From positions 124,001-188,000 of the forward strand of contig NZ_BMZS01000006.1 of assembly GCF_014652915.1 (NCBI RefSeq): a stretch of 64,000 nt of DNA. Direction: 5' to 3'. Within the stretch, counting starts at the first letter, position 1; each line of letters begins with the position of its first letter. Position numbers and translations under genes: made by a program. This DNA is from Thalassobaculum fulvum. GTDB taxonomy: Bacteria > Pseudomonadota > Alphaproteobacteria > Thalassobaculales > Thalassobaculaceae. The notes under the pieces are model-generated. The model searched no databases and was not told the DNA's origin. It was given only the letters and a program-made list of their open reading frames with translations. This document shows positions 35,082 to 60,574 of this stretch, piece after piece.

Positions 35082-38000
35082 CAGCCGCCCCCGAGATTGG
35101 CCAGCTCGGCGTCGATCAGCGCCTCGATCTCGCCGTCGGACATCGTGCCGATCTCGGCGTCGTAGGTCGGTTCCGGCGCCCGCTCGGGCTTGGATGCGGC
35201 AGCCGGCACGCCGTCCAGCAGCCCGGCCGCGAAATGCTCGGTCAGGGCCGCCACGCTCGGGTAGTTGAACAGCAGGGTCGCCGGCTGGGTCGCCCCGAGC
35301 GCGGCCGACAGCCGGTTGCGCAGCTCCAGCGCCAGCAGCGAGTCGAGGCCGAGCTCGTTCAGCGCCTGGGTCGGGTCGATCCGAGCGGGATCGCCGACCC
35401 CCAGCACTGCCGCCGCCTCGGCCAGCAGCAGCTCGCCCAGCAGCGCCTGCCGGGCCTCCGGCTTCGCCTCTGCCAGCCGGGCCGGGATATCGGTCGAAGA
35501 CCTGCGGGCGGGTGCGGAGGCCGCCCGCCTCGGCTTGCGCACCGTCGCCGCCGGTCGAAACCGCTCCAGATAGGCCGGCACCGCCTCGCCGTAGCCGGCC
35601 AGGAAGGTTTGCCAGTCGACGTCGACGAAGCCGATCTGCCCGCGGTCGCCCACCATCGCACGGGCCAGGCCGTCGAGGCCGTTGCGAGGGTCGATCGGCC
35701 GCACGCCACGGCCCGCCATGTCCTCGGAATAGGCGCCCTCGACGACAGCGCCGACCTCGCCCCAGGCACCCCAGTTGACGCTGAGGCCCGGCAATCCCGC
35801 CGCCCGCCGCGCCCGCGCCAGCGCGTCGAGGTAGGCGTTGGCGGCGGCATGGTTGGCCTGGCCGGGGTTGCCGATCAGGGACGCCGAGGTCGAGAACAGC
35901 ACGAAATGGTCGAGCATCCGGTCGCGGGTCAGCCGGTCGAGAATCCGCGCCCCGCCGACCTTGGCCCTAAGCACCGAGGCGAAGCCGTCCCAGGACTGCG
36001 CCACGATGGTCCCGTCGGCGACGCTGCCGGCGAGATGGAACACGCCCTTCAACGGCCGGTCGCCGGAATCGATCCCGGCCAGCAACGCCGCCATTGCGGC
36101 TTCGTCGGTCACGTCGACGACCCGCGCCTGCAACGCCGAGCCGCGGCCGGCCAGCCGCTTCGCCGTGGCCGCCTCCGGTTCCCGCCGGCCGGTCAGCACC
36201 ACCGACCCGGCCCCGTGCTCCAGCAGCCAGTCGGCCAGCAGCGGCCCGAGCCCGCCGAACCCGCCGGTCACCAGGTAGGTGCCGTCGGCCGCGAACGACG
36301 GCTCGGCGGAGGGGAGCGGATGCGGCGCCAGCCGGGCCGCCAGCCGGGTCCCGTCGCGCCAGGCGATTTCGGCCTCTGCGTCACCGGTCAGCACCTCGGT
36401 CAGCAGCGCCTCCAGCGGATCGCCGGCCGGATCGAGATCGACCCACCGGCAGCCGAGCTCCGGCAGCTCGAGCGCCGCCACCCGGCCGAAGCCGGTGAGG
36501 CTGGCGCCCTCCACGCCGTCCAGGGACGCGCCTTCGGTCTGCGCCCCGCGGGTGACCAGCAGCAGCCCGTCGCGACCGGCCTCCGCCAGCGCCCGGGTCA
36601 GCCCGAAGGCATCCTTGAGATGGCGCTGGTCGCCGGCCCCGACGCCGCCGGTGTAGACGACCGTGGCCGGCTCGGCCGCGACCGCCCCGATCGCCGCCTT
36701 GGCAGCCAGGGCCCGGGCCGGGTGCCCGCGCTCCGACAGGGCCGCCGTCAGGGCCTCGGCGAGCTCGGCCGCCGGACCGTCGCGCCCGTCGTGCACCGCC
36801 AGGAACGGCCGGGCGGCCGCGGCACGCGCCAGGATCACCGACTGCCGCCCTTCGCTGTCCGCCGCCACCGCCTCGGCCCCGGCGAAACCCGCCTCGGCCA
36901 GCACGTCCTGCCAGCGCCCGGCCGGCAGCAGCGGGTGGTCCGGCCGCAGGTCGGTGTCCTGGAACCGCCACCAGCCCTCGGTCAGGCCGAATACGATGTC
37001 CCACCAGGACTGCGGCGCCGTGCTCTCGACCAGCAGCAGCAGCCCGCCGGGCGCCAGTGCCTGGCGGATGTGCCGCAGCGACTGCCGCAGGTCGACGGTG
37101 GCGTGCACCACGTTGGCCGCCACGACCACATCGGCGCCGCCCGGCGCGAAGCCCTGGCCGGCCGGGTCCTGCTCCAGGTCCAGCAGCTCGAACCGCATGC
37201 CGGGACGCCCGCCGAACGCCGACTCGGCCGACGCCAGGAAGCCGGCCGACACGTCGGTGAAGCGGTAATCCACCGCGGGCACGTCCTCCAGCGCCGCCAG
37301 CAGCGCGCCGGTCGTCGCCCCGGTACCGGCGCCGATCTCCAGTATCCGCAGGGGTTGCCCGTCCCCCCGCCGCCCGGCCGCCGCCCGCAGCGCAGCGGCC
37401 GCCATTGCGTTGGCGGTCTCGGCCAGCCCGCCGCCGGCATAGACCGACGACGAGCCGTCGGCGAACAGAAGCTGCAGCGGATCGGCCTCGCCGCGCAACA
37501 CCCCGGGCAACCCGCCGCCGCAGCGCGCCACCAGCTCGACCTCCAGCTCGTTGTCCGGGTAGTCGGCCCGCAGCCGCGCCGCCAGCATGTAGCCGTCCTC
37601 CTCGCCCGCCGCCGAGGCCAGCACGGACAGCCGGCGGAACAGCCGGGCGTGCCGGTCCGCCACGCCGTGCGCCCCCGGGTCGCCGTCCGATCCCGCACCG
37701 AGCGCCGCGAGGGCGTCGCGGGCGCAGGCGGCGGCCAGCCGCTCCAGGTCGTCGGCCAGGGTCGAGGCCGGCAGTTCGGCAATGCGAGTCGCCGCTTCGG
37801 CTGCCGCGGCCGCCGCCAGGGCCGCCGGATCGGCCCAGTCGATGTCGGAAACCGGTGCCGGCACCCAGTCGACCGCGAGCAGCGAATCCGCCACCGGATC
37901 GCGCGCGCCGGGTCCCACGACCCGCTTGATCTGCAGGCCGTCGACCGCCGCCAGAACCGTGCCGTCGGCGTCGGTCAGAACGAAATGCCCGACGGCGATC

Positions 38001-41000
38001 TCGCGGCTCGGCCCGCTGTCGGCGATCCGGGCATGGCAGTAGAACCGCTCGCCCGGACGTCGCCACAGCCGCACCCGGTCGATCGACAGCGGCAGGAAGC
38101 CTCCGGCGGTACCCTCCCCGGCGAAGGTGGCGCCGAGCAGCTGGAAACAGGAATCCAAGACCGCCGGATGGATCGGCAGCCTCGCCGCGGCCTCGGCCAG
38201 CGCCGCCGGCCGGACGATCTCGGCCAGTGCCTCGCCGTCGCCGCGCCAGATCGCGTGCAGGCCCCGGAAGCTCGCTCCCAGCTCGATCCCGCGCTCCCCG
38301 AGCATGGCGAACAGCGCCTCGGGCCCGGCCTCGTCCTCCGCCAGCCGGCTGCGGAGCGCGTCCAGGTCGAGGGCTTCGGGCACCGGGCCGGCTTCCGGAT
38401 CGATCCGGCCGCTGGCATGGGGGACCCACTCCCCACCCCCGGCTTGACCCCCCTCGTCCAGGCCGTTGACGGTGTAGCCGCCATCCGGCTCCAGCACGCA
38501 CTGCACGCTGACGCCGCCGACCGGCACGGTCAACGGCTCGGAGAACACCAGGTCGGCCACCGCCGGAATCCCGTGGCCCTGGATCTCGGCCATCGCCATG
38601 CCGAGCACGGCGTGCATGGCGCCGGGCACCACCACCTCGCCGAACACCACATGGTCGGCCAGGAACGGCACGCTGCGGGTGTCGAGCCGGGCCTCGTACA
38701 GGGTCGCCTCGATCGGCGACGGGATGCGGGCGCCGAGCAGCGGGTGCTCGAGCCGGCGCCGCGGCCCGGCGACCGACCTAGCCGCCGACTGGGCCTTCGG
38801 CTCCGGCCAGTAGCGCTCGCGCCGGAACGGATACAGCGGGGCGGCCGCTCGCCGCCAGCCCGGCCCGTGATAGGCCTCCCACTCGACCGGCGCGCCCAGC
38901 GTGTACAGCCGGGCCAGGGCCTCGGCCACCATGCGCCGGTCGTCGCCGCCGCGGCGCAGGCTCGGCAGGTAGACGGCCTCGGCGTCGACCGTGCGGCCGA
39001 GGGTCGACAGCACCGGGTGCGGCCCGACCTCGACCAGGACCCGGCAGCCCTTGTCGAGCACCGCCCGCAGCCCGTCGGCGAACCGCACCGCGCCGCGCGC
39101 CTGGCGGCGCCAGTAGTTGGAGTCGAAGCGCTGGACGAGGCTGCCGGTCAGGTTCGAGGCCAGCGGCAGCCGCATCGGCGTCCACTCGGCCGCATCGGCG
39201 GCGCGCTGGATGCCGTCGAGGCAGGGATCCAGCACCGGCGAGTGGAAGGCGGTCGCCACCTCCAGCTTCTGGGTCGACAGCCCGGCGCGCTCAAGCGCCG
39301 CCACCGCCCTGGCCATGGCGGCCGCATCGCCGGCGATCACCGTGTTGGCCGGGCCGTTCAGGGCGGCGACCACCGCCCCGGTCCCGTCGATGACCCGCGC
39401 CACCTCGGCCTCCGGTGCGAGTGCCGCGGCCATTCCGCCGAGCCCGGCGCGCTCCTGCATCAGCCGCCCGCGCTCGGCGATGAAGGCGACGCCGTCCTCG
39501 ACCGATATCGCACCGGCGACACAGGCCGCCGCCACCTCGCCGACGCTGTGGCCCAGCACCACCGCCGGCTCGACCCCCCAGGACCGCCACAGCGAGGCGG
39601 TCGCGACCTCGACCGCGAACAGCAGCGGCTGCACCAGCGCGGTGCTGTCCAGTGCCGCGGTATCGTCCGCCAGCAGCGCCGACAGCGGCCGGCCCAGGCG
39701 ATCGCCCAGCGCCTCGGTGCAGCGCTCGATCACGTCGCGGAACGCCGGCTCGGCCATCAGCCCGCGCGCCATCCCCGGGTACTGGCAGCCCTGGCCGGTG
39801 AACAGGAAACCGACGGCGGGCGTCTCGGCCGCGCGCTCCGGTGTCGCGGCGGCCAGCGCCTTGCGGGCCTCCGCCGGATCGGCGGCCGCGACCGCCAGCC
39901 GGTGCGGGTGATGGCTGCGCCCGGCCGACAGGGTGGCGGCGAGGCCCTCCAGGTCGACCGCCGGCTCGCCGAGCGTCGCCTCGACCGCGCCGCGCAGGTC
40001 CTCCAGCGCCTCGGGATCGCGGGCCGACAGGGCGAGCACCTCGACCGGCCGGGTCGCGCCCGACGGCGGGGCCGGTTCCGGCGGCTCGGCGACGATCACG
40101 TGGCCGTTGGTGCCCGAGAACCCGAACGAGCTCACCCCCGCGACCCGCCGCCCGCCCGGCGGCTGCCAGGGCACGGTCGCGGTCGGCACCTGGAACGGGA
40201 AGCCGTCGGCCGCGATGTGCGGGTTGAGGGTGTGGAAGTTGAGATGCGCCGGGATCCGGCCGCGCCCGACCGCCAGGGCCACCTTGATCAGCCCGGCCAT
40301 GCCGGCCGCCGCTTCCAGATGGCCGATGTTGGTCTTCACCGAGCCGACATGCGGCCGGTGCGTTTCGCCGAACACGGTGGCCAGGGCGCGCGCCTCGATC
40401 GGGTCGCCGAGCGGCGTGCCGGTGCCGTGCATCTCCAGGTACGACACCGCCTCGGGCAGAATCCCGGCATCTGCCAGGGCGGAACGGATCACCGCGACCT
40501 GGGCCGGGCCGTTCGGCGCAGTCAGGCCGTTCGAACGACCGTCCTGGTTGACCGCGCTGCCGAGCACCACGGCGTGGACGTAGTCGCCGTCCGCCACAGC
40601 GTCGGACAGCCGCTTCAGCACCACCACCCCGCAGCCCTCGCTGCGGACATAGCCGTCAGCCCCGGCGTCGAGGGTCTTGCAGCGGCCGTCGGCCGCCATC
40701 ATCCGCGCCTTGCTGAACCCGATGGTCAGCTCCGGGCTCAGGATCAGGTTCACGCCGGCGGCGAGGCCGAGGCCGATCTCGCCGCTGCGCAAGGCCTGGA
40801 CCGCCAGGTGAACCGACACCAGCGACGACGAGCAGGCGGTGTCGACCACCATCGCCGGGCCCTGCAGGCCGAGGGTGTAGGACAGCCGGCCGGCCGCCAC
40901 CGCCGCGGAGTTGCCGAGGCTGGCATGGGCGTCGATCCAGTCGACCCCGTCCTCGCGGTCGGCCAGCACCTGGGCGTAGTCGGCGGTGCTGAGGCCGACA

Positions 41001-41477
41001 TAGACGCCGGTGCGGCTGCCCTCCAGGTCGTCCGGCGGCAGCGCGGCGTCCTCCAGCGCATGCCAGACGGTCTCCAGCAGCAGGCGCTGCTGCGGGTCGA
41101 TACCGACCGCCTCCCGCGGCGAGATCCCGAAGAAGCCGGCGTCGAACCGGTCGACACCGTCGACGAAGCCGCCCCAGCGGCTGTTCATCTTGCCGGGCGC
41201 GTCCGGGTCCGGGTCGTACAGGGCGTCGACGTCCCAGCGCTCGCGCGGCACCTCCGAGATCGCGTCGCGGCCCTCGTCCAGCAGCCGCCAGTAGCTGTCC
41301 AGGTCGGGCGCGCCCGGGAACCGGCAGGCCATGCCGACGATGGCGATCGGCTCGTGCGCCTTGGCCTCGACCGCCTCCAGCTTCTGGCGCATGCCGGCGA
41401 CCGCCGCGATCGCCCGGCGCAACTGCAGGGCGGTGTCGACCGGCGCCGAGCCCGCCGCCGCGTCCTGGTCGGGTGCC

Positions 41478-41491
<14 letters not shown>
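35081..41491 (-). CDS. Type I PKS, one module: KS-AT-DH-cMT-KR-ACP
   Basis: This is a 2,136-residue single-module PKS, the fourth extension module of the minus-strand arm. Approximate domains: docking coiled coil 15-45; KS 47-470 (TACSSSL, MHGTGT, NIGH); AT 560-830 (GHSVGE; the specificity tetrapeptide reads TAFH rather than HAFH); DH 916-1188 (HVVFGEVVVP and LDSCFQ, complete); cMT 1240-1545 (LEIGAGTGA); KR 1736-1914 (TGGFGGLG; GQANHAAAN with His for Tyr); ACP 2025-2090; acidic C-terminal docking tail MSDGEIEALIDAELANL. Predicted output is an alpha-methyl, alpha,beta-unsaturated unit. It starts at GTG, with GGAGG upstream, 14 bp inside the previous gene. The tail matches the N-terminal docking segment of the plus-strand PKS-NRPS, the expected next partner. 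Confidence 0.95.
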
Positions 41492-53599
<12,108 letters not shown>

Positions 53600-53603
<4 letters not shown>

Positions 53604-56600
53604 GACGCGAGGTGCCTGTCTTCCATCTCCCGGAGGATCGAATCCAAATCCTCCGAGCTCAGCGACAGGATCTCCTCCTCTTCCACCACGGTGATGCCGT
53701 CGTCCGCCGCGGTCTCGGCAACCTCGGCTCCGAGCAGGCGCTCGACCAGGTGCCCGGCCAGGGCCGCGACCGTCGGGTAGTTGAACAGCAGGGTCGCCGG
53801 CAGCGCCTCGCCGGCGAGCGCGCCGAGCCGGTTGCGCAGCTCGACCGCCATCAGCGAGTCCAGGCCGAGCTCGTTCAGCGGCCGGTCACGGGGCACCGCG
53901 CCGCCGACCGCCAGCAGCGAGCGCGCCTCGGCCTCGACCAGCACGGCCATCCGCTCGACCCGGCGGGCCGCCGGCAGGGCCGCCAGCTCGGCGCGCAGAT
54001 CGGTGGCGGGCGCCGGCGCGGCAACGGGTGCTTCGGCCGGCGCCGGCGCCGGCTCGACCAGCTTGCGGAAGATCGCCGGCACCGTGTCGCCGAAATGCCG
54101 GCGCAGGGCCGGCCAGTCGATCGGCAGGGCCGCGACCCGGGCAAAGGGTGCGTCGAGCGCGGCCTCCAGGGCGGCGATGCCCTCGGCCGGCGACAGCGTG
54201 CCCATGCCGGTCTCGGCCAGCCGATCGGCGATCCCCAGCCGGTCGGCGGCGCCGACGTCGCGCCACGGCCCCCAGGCGATGCACACCGCCGGCAGCCCGT
54301 GCGCCCGCCGCCGCTCGGCCAGCGCGTCGAGCGCGGTATTGGCGGCGGCGTGGTTGGCCTGGCCCGGCGACCCCAGCAGCCCGGCAGCCGAGCCGAACAG
54401 CACGAACGCGTCGAGCGGCCCGCACAGCCGGTCGAGATGCCGCGCCGCGTCGATCTTCGCCGCCATGACCCTGTGCAGGCGCGCAGGCGTCATCTCGGCG
54501 AGCGGCCCGTCGTCCAGCTCCCCGGCGGCATGGAACACCCCGGCGAGCGGCGCCGAACCGGCGGCGATGCCGGACAGCACGCGCTCGACCTCGGCCACCC
54601 GGGACACGTCGGCGGCGACGGTGCGGACCTCGGCGCCGGCCGCCCGCAGCCGGTCGAGCCGGGCAGCGGTATCGGCATCCGGCTTGCGCCGCGACACCAG
54701 GACGAGGTGCCGCGCGCCCTTGCGCACCGCCCAGTCGGCGACCGCGAGGCCGAGCCCGCCGAGGCCGCCGGTTATCAGGTACGAACGGTCGGTGCGGAAC
54801 CGGAACGGCGCCGGGTTCGTCAGCACCACCTTGCCAAGGTGCCCGGCGCGCTGCATCAGCCGGAACGCCTCGCCGGCCTCGGCCATCGGCAGCACCGTCA
54901 GCGGCGGCAGGTCCATGCGGCCGTCGGCGACGGCGTCGACGGCAGTGTGCAACAGCCGTCCGCCTTCCCGGTCCGACACCGCGTCCAGCGACACCACCCA
55001 GTAGCTCACGTCCGGCCGCTCGGCCGCCGCCCTGTCGGCCGGCCACACCCCGGTGCGGCCGATCTCGACGAACCGGCCGCCCGGTTTCAGCACCGACAGC
55101 CCGGCCGGGATCGCCTCGCCGGTCAGGCTGTTCAGCACCACGTCGACTCCGGCGCCGCCGGTCGCCGCCATCACCCCGGCCGCGAAACCGGTGGAGCGCG
55201 AGTCGAACACATGGGCGACGCCGAGCCGGCGCAGATGCGCCCGCTTCCGGGCGCTGCCCGCGGTCGCCAGCACCTCGGCCCCAGCCTTGAGCGCCATCGA
55301 CACCGCGAAATGCCCGACCCCGCCGGTGGCGGCATGGATCAGCACCCGCTCGCCCGGCTTGACCGCCGCCAGTTCCTGCATGGCGTGCCAGGCGGTGAAG
55401 CCGGCGACCGGGATCGCCGCCGCCTGCTCGACCGTCAGGGTGTCCGGGATCGCCGCGACCCGCGCCGCCGGCACGATGACGTGGCTGGCCAGGCTGCCGC
55501 CGGCGACCGCCACCACCCGGTCGGCTTCCCGGAGATCCGCGACGCCCGGTCCGACCGCCGCGACCACGCCGGCGCACTCGCCGCCGAACCGGCCGTCGCC
55601 CGGCACCAGCCCGGCGGCGGTCAGCACGTCCTTGAAGTTCAGGCCGGCCGCCTGCACCCGGACCACGACCTCGCCCGGCCCCGGTTCCGGACGCTCGGCC
55701 TGCTCGATCGCCAGGCTGTCGAGCCGCCCCGGCTCGCGCTGGGCCAGCCGGAACACGTCGGGCAGCGAAGCGGGGGCCGGCAGCCGGTCGAGCCGCGCCG
55801 CCATGCGCCGGCCGTCGCGCCACGCCACCTCGATCTCGCCGTCGTCGATCGCCGCCTCTTCCGCCAGGGTCGTCTCGGGATCGTGGTCGAGCGGGTCCAG
55901 ATCGACCAGCCGGATCGCCGTCGCCGGCCGCTCCAGCCCGGCCGCCTTGGCGAGGCCGAGTACGGCGGCCTGCGCCGGGTCGGCGTCCTCCCACGGCCGC
56001 AGCCGGTGGGCGCCCTGCGTGACCACCACCAGCCGCCCGGCCGCGCCTTGCAGGGCCGGCAGCACCGCCGCCGCCGGATCGTCTGAGCCGAGCGCCGCCC
56101 GGCACACAGTCGCCGCCGCGGCCGCCGGGGCCTTGCGCGCGACGATCGCCGCCTGCTCGCCGAGGCGCCCCTCGCCGGGGGTCAGCACCGCCACGTCGTC
56201 GAACCCGGCCTCGGCCAGCAGCCGGCGCCAGGCCCCGGCGTCGATCAGCGGGTAGTCGGGCCGCAGCTCCCGGTCGGTCGCGCGCCACCAGCCGGATGTC
56301 AGACCGAAGGTCAGGTCGAGCCAGCGCGACGGACGCAGCCCCTCGACCAGCAGCAGCCAGCCGCCGGGGGCGAGCGTCGAGCCGGCATGTCGAACGGCGA
56401 CCGCGAGATCGGCGGTCGCGTGCAGCACGTTGGCAGCGACCACCAGGTCGAACCCGCCGGCCTCGACCGCCTGCCCGGCCGGATCGCGCTCGACGTCGAG
56501 CACGCCGGTGCGGAAGCCCGCGTGGTCGCCGAAGCTGCGCTCGGCGGCGGCCAGGAATCCGGCGGACACGTCGGTGAACAGGTACTCGGCGGTACGGCCG

Positions 56601-59600
56601 TCCAGCACCGGCAGCAGGTGCCGCGTGGTGCCGCCGGTGCCGCCGCCGATCTCCAGCACCCGCAGGCCGGTCCTGTCGCCGACTCCGCGTTCCAGCGCCG
56701 CCGCCGCCAGGCCGTTCAGCGCGGTCGCATAGCGCGACTCGCCGTACAGTCCCTCGGCGTCGCCGCCACCGAACAGCACCGTCAGCGGATCGGTTCGGCC
56801 GGCCAGGATCTCGGCGAGCGCCGCGCCGCAGCGCGCCAGCATCGCGGTCTCGGCCGCCTGCCGGGGGAAGCGGGCCCGCAGGTCGGCGAGAAGGGCGTCG
56901 GGGTCGGCGTCCGGTCGCCGGAGCACCCGGTGCGAGCGGTCGACGACGCCGTCCACCGTCAGCATCGCCCACAGCCGCGGCAGCAGCCGGTCGAAGGCCG
57001 GCGCGACGCCGGTCACCGCCGCATGCGTACCGGGCTCGAACCGTGCGCCGAGACCGGCGAACGCCTGCGCCACATAGGCGCCGCACAGCGCGTCGACCGC
57101 CTCGCCGAAGCCCTGGTAGTCGGACAGGTCGGCCGCCGACACAATCCCGGCCGCCACCTCTGTTGGTTTCGGCAGGCCGCGCGGATCGGCCGGCACCCAG
57201 ACCGGCCGGTACAGGTGACGCCGCACCGCCTCGCCGGCCGCCGCCGGCCTGCACACCAGGCCGTCGACCCGGAGAACCGCCGTCCCGTCGGCGCGCGCCA
57301 GCACCAGGTCGCCGACCAGCGCATCGGCCGTGCCGTCGCGCAGTCGGGCATGGCACCACAGCTCGCCGGCACCCGCCAAGGCCCCGGCATCGACGGCCAG
57401 CCCGTCGAACCCGGTCGGCAGGTGCCCCGGCGCGTCGGTACGCTGGAGCACGGCCCCCAGGGTCTGGAACATCGCATCGAGCAGCGGCGCGGGAACCGGC
57501 GCATCGCCGTTCGGCACGCTCACCCGCGCCACCGCCTCGCCGGCGCCGGCCCGGATTTCGCTCAGCAATCGGAAGCTCGGGCCGAGGGCGATGCCGTCCT
57601 CGGCCATCCGGCCGTAGAACGCCTCGGCGTCGACAGGCTCGCCGGACCTTCCCCGGAGTGCATCGATATCCACCGTGCCCTGCATTTCCGCCGATCCCGA
57701 TGCCAGCGTCGCGTGCCGGCGCCAGCCGTCGGGGGTGCGGGCGTGCACCGTCACCGTGCCGTCCTCGTCGACCGCGGTCTGGACCGCGACGCCACCCTCC
57801 GGCACCTCCAGCAGCGCCTCGATCTGGGTCGCACCCAGCGACCCGGCACCGACCGCCAGCGCCATCGCCGCGAACCCGGCGGCCGGCAGCACCACGCGCC
57901 CCTGCACCCGATGCTCGCCGAGCCAGGCCGGCGACGCCGGGGTCAGGGTGGTCGCGAACAGCCGGCGGGCCAGCGGGGTCTCGATCTCGCTACCGAGCAG
58001 GCCAGTGCCGACGGCAACCGGCACCGCAGCCGGCCGGTCGCGCCAGTAGCGCCTGCGCTGGAACGGGTAGGTCGGCAGCCGGGTCCGCGAGCCCGCCGGC
58101 AGCACCGCCGCCCAGTCGACCGGCACGCCCTGGCAATGCAGGTCCGCCACCGCCTGCAGCAGCGCCTCGACCTCGTCGCCGGAGCTCAGCGCCGAGGTCG
58201 CGGCCACGCCGTCGAGTTGCGGCCGGGCGAGGTCGCGCAGGGTGGTGCCGGGCCCGATTTCCACCAGGCCGGTGCAGCCGAGGCTTGACAGGGTCGACAG
58301 CGCGTCCGCGAACTTCACCGGCTCGCGCGCGTGCCGGCACCAGTGCTCCGGGTCGACCGCCTCGACCACGCCGCCGGTCAGAGTCGACACCAGCTTTACA
58401 GTGCTGCCGGCGCCCCGTGGCGCGACGGCGGCGAGGTCCGCCAGCACCGGCTCCATCAGTCCCGAGTGGAAGGCGTGGCTGACCGACAGGCGCCGGGCCG
58501 GCACGCCGTCGGCCTCCAGCCGAACCAGCGCCGCATCCAGCGCCGCCGCCGCGCCCGACAGCACCACCGAGCGCGGGCCGTTGACCGCCGCCAGCGACAG
58601 GCCGAGCTCCGCCGCCAGCGCCTCGGCCGCCGCCGGCTCCAGCATCGCCGCCGCCATGCCGCCGCCCTCCGGCAGCCCGCCCATCAGCCGGCCGCGCGCG
58701 GCGGCGAACCGCAGGGCGTCCTCCCAGCCGACCAGGCCGCTCGCCGCCGCTGCGGCGATCTCGCCGACGCTGTGGCCGGCACAGGCCGCCGGCTCGACGC
58801 CCCAGGCCCGAAGCTGCTCGGTCAGCGCCCACTGCAGCGCGACCAGCGCCGGCTGCGCCCGGGCGGTATCGGCGCGGTCGGCGGTGTCCTCGAACAGCGT
58901 CGCCCTGACCCCCGGGACCAGCGCCTCGGCGCGCTCCAGGGTCTGGCGGACCACCGGGAACGCCGCGGCCAGCGCCCTCCCGGCACCAGGCTTCCAGGCG
59001 CCCTGGCCGGTGAACAGCAGGGCGAGCCGCGGCCGGTCTGCTGCGGCGACGGGCGTTGCCGATGCCAGCCGCTCGCGCGCTTCCGCCGGGGTCCGCGCCA
59101 CCACCGCCGCCCGCTGCCCGAACGCCCGGCGGCCGAGCAGCGCGGTCCGCGCCACGGCCGCCAGGTCGGCATCGACGTCGAGCGCGTCGACCTGCCGCCG
59201 AACGGCCTCGGCCAGGGCGGCCTCGTCGCGCCCGGACACCGCCACCACGAACGGCCCCAACGACTTGGCCACGGCCGGCGCTTCCGGTGCCTGCTCCAGC
59301 ACCACATGGGCGTTGGTGCCGCCGATCCCGAACGAGCTGACCCCGGCCCGTCGGATACCAGCCTTCGGCCACGGACGTTCGACGCCGGCCGGCACGAACG
59401 GCGTCTCGCCCAGCCGCAGCAGCGGGTTGGGCTCGCGGAAATGCGCCACCGGCGGCACCACGCCCTCGCGCACCGCCAGGGCGGCGGCGATCAGCCCGGT
59501 CACCCCGGCCGCCGCCTCCAGGTGCCCGACCGACGCCTTGGCGGTGCCGAGCGCCACCGTGCCCGGCCGCACCCCGGCGAACGCCTGGGTCAGCGCCCGG

Positions 59601-60574
59601 ATCTCGATCGGGTCGCCGATCGGCGTCGCCGTACCGTGGGCCTCGACGTAGCCGATGCCGGCCGGCTCGACCCCGGCGACCGCCAGCGCCTCTGCGACCA
59701 CGGCCGCCTGGCCGTCGACCCCGGGGGCGGTGTAGCCGGCCTTGGCGGCGCCGTCGTTGTTGACCGCCGAGCCGAGGATCACCGCGTGCACCGGGTCGCC
59801 GTCGCGCAGCGCGTCCGCCAGCCGGCGCAGCACCACGACGCCGACGCCGGAACCGAACACCGTGCCGTCGGCCGCCGCGTCGAAGCTGCGGCAGCGCCCG
59901 GTCGGCGACAGGATCGAGCCGTCCTCGTAGCGGTAGCCGACCCGGTGCGGCACCCGCACGCTGGCGCCGCCGGCCAGGGCCGCGTCGCACTCGCCGGCCA
60001 GCAGGCTTTGGCAGGCGGTGTGGACCGCGACCAGCGAGGTCGAACAGGCGGTCTGGATGCCGACGCTGGGGCCGCGCAGGCCGAGCAGGTAGGCGAGGTG
60101 GCTGGCCAGGTAGTCCTTCTCGTTGCCGATCATCGCCAGCAGGGTCGCCGGCGAGGCGCCGGCCCGCAGGCCGGGCAGCAGGTTGAACAGCAGGTAGGAG
60201 CTGATGGCACAGCCGGCGAACACCCCGACCGGGCCGGCGAACCGCTCCGGCACGATCGCCGCGTCCTCAAGGGCCTCCCAGGCGCACTCGAAGAACAGCC
60301 GGTGCTGCGGGTCCAGCAGCTCGGCCTGCTCGGCGTTCAGGCCGAAGAAGCCGGGGTCGAAGCGGTCGACGCCGTCGAGTACCGGAGTGGCCCGGACATA
60401 GCGCGGGTCGTTCCACTCGGCCTCGGCGATGCCGGCGGCGGCCCGGTCCTCGGCGCCGAGCGTGGTTATCGCGTCATGTCCCGTCCGCAGATTGCGCCAG
60501 AAGGCGGCGACGTCGGACGCGCCTGGGAACCGGCCGCTCATCCCGACGATCGCGATCTTCCCGGCCGCACTCAT
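53600..60574 (-). CDS. Type I PKS, one fully reducing module: KS-AT-DH-cMT-ER-KR-ACP
   Basis: This is a 2,324-residue PKS. The ATG at 60574 overlaps the NRPS stop (ATGA); a longer frame to 61633 is a shadow of the NRPS. Domains: KS 6-430 with QTACSTSL and VNNDGAAKAGYTAPGV, the subtype that accepts chains from an NRPS PCP, as in EpoC; there is no N-terminal coiled coil. AT 514-787 (GHSVGE, HAFH: malonyl); DH 860-1112 (HRVQGRVVLP, LLDAMFQ); cMT 1150-1450 (LEIGGGTGG); ER 1600-1915 (ATGGVGHFA); KR 1930-2112 (TGGLGGLG, GQANHAAAN); ACP 2208-2275; acidic docking tail SSEDLDSILREMED. Predicted output: the thiazole carbonyl is reduced to methylene and an alpha-methyl-branched saturated unit is added. 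Confidence 0.95.
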
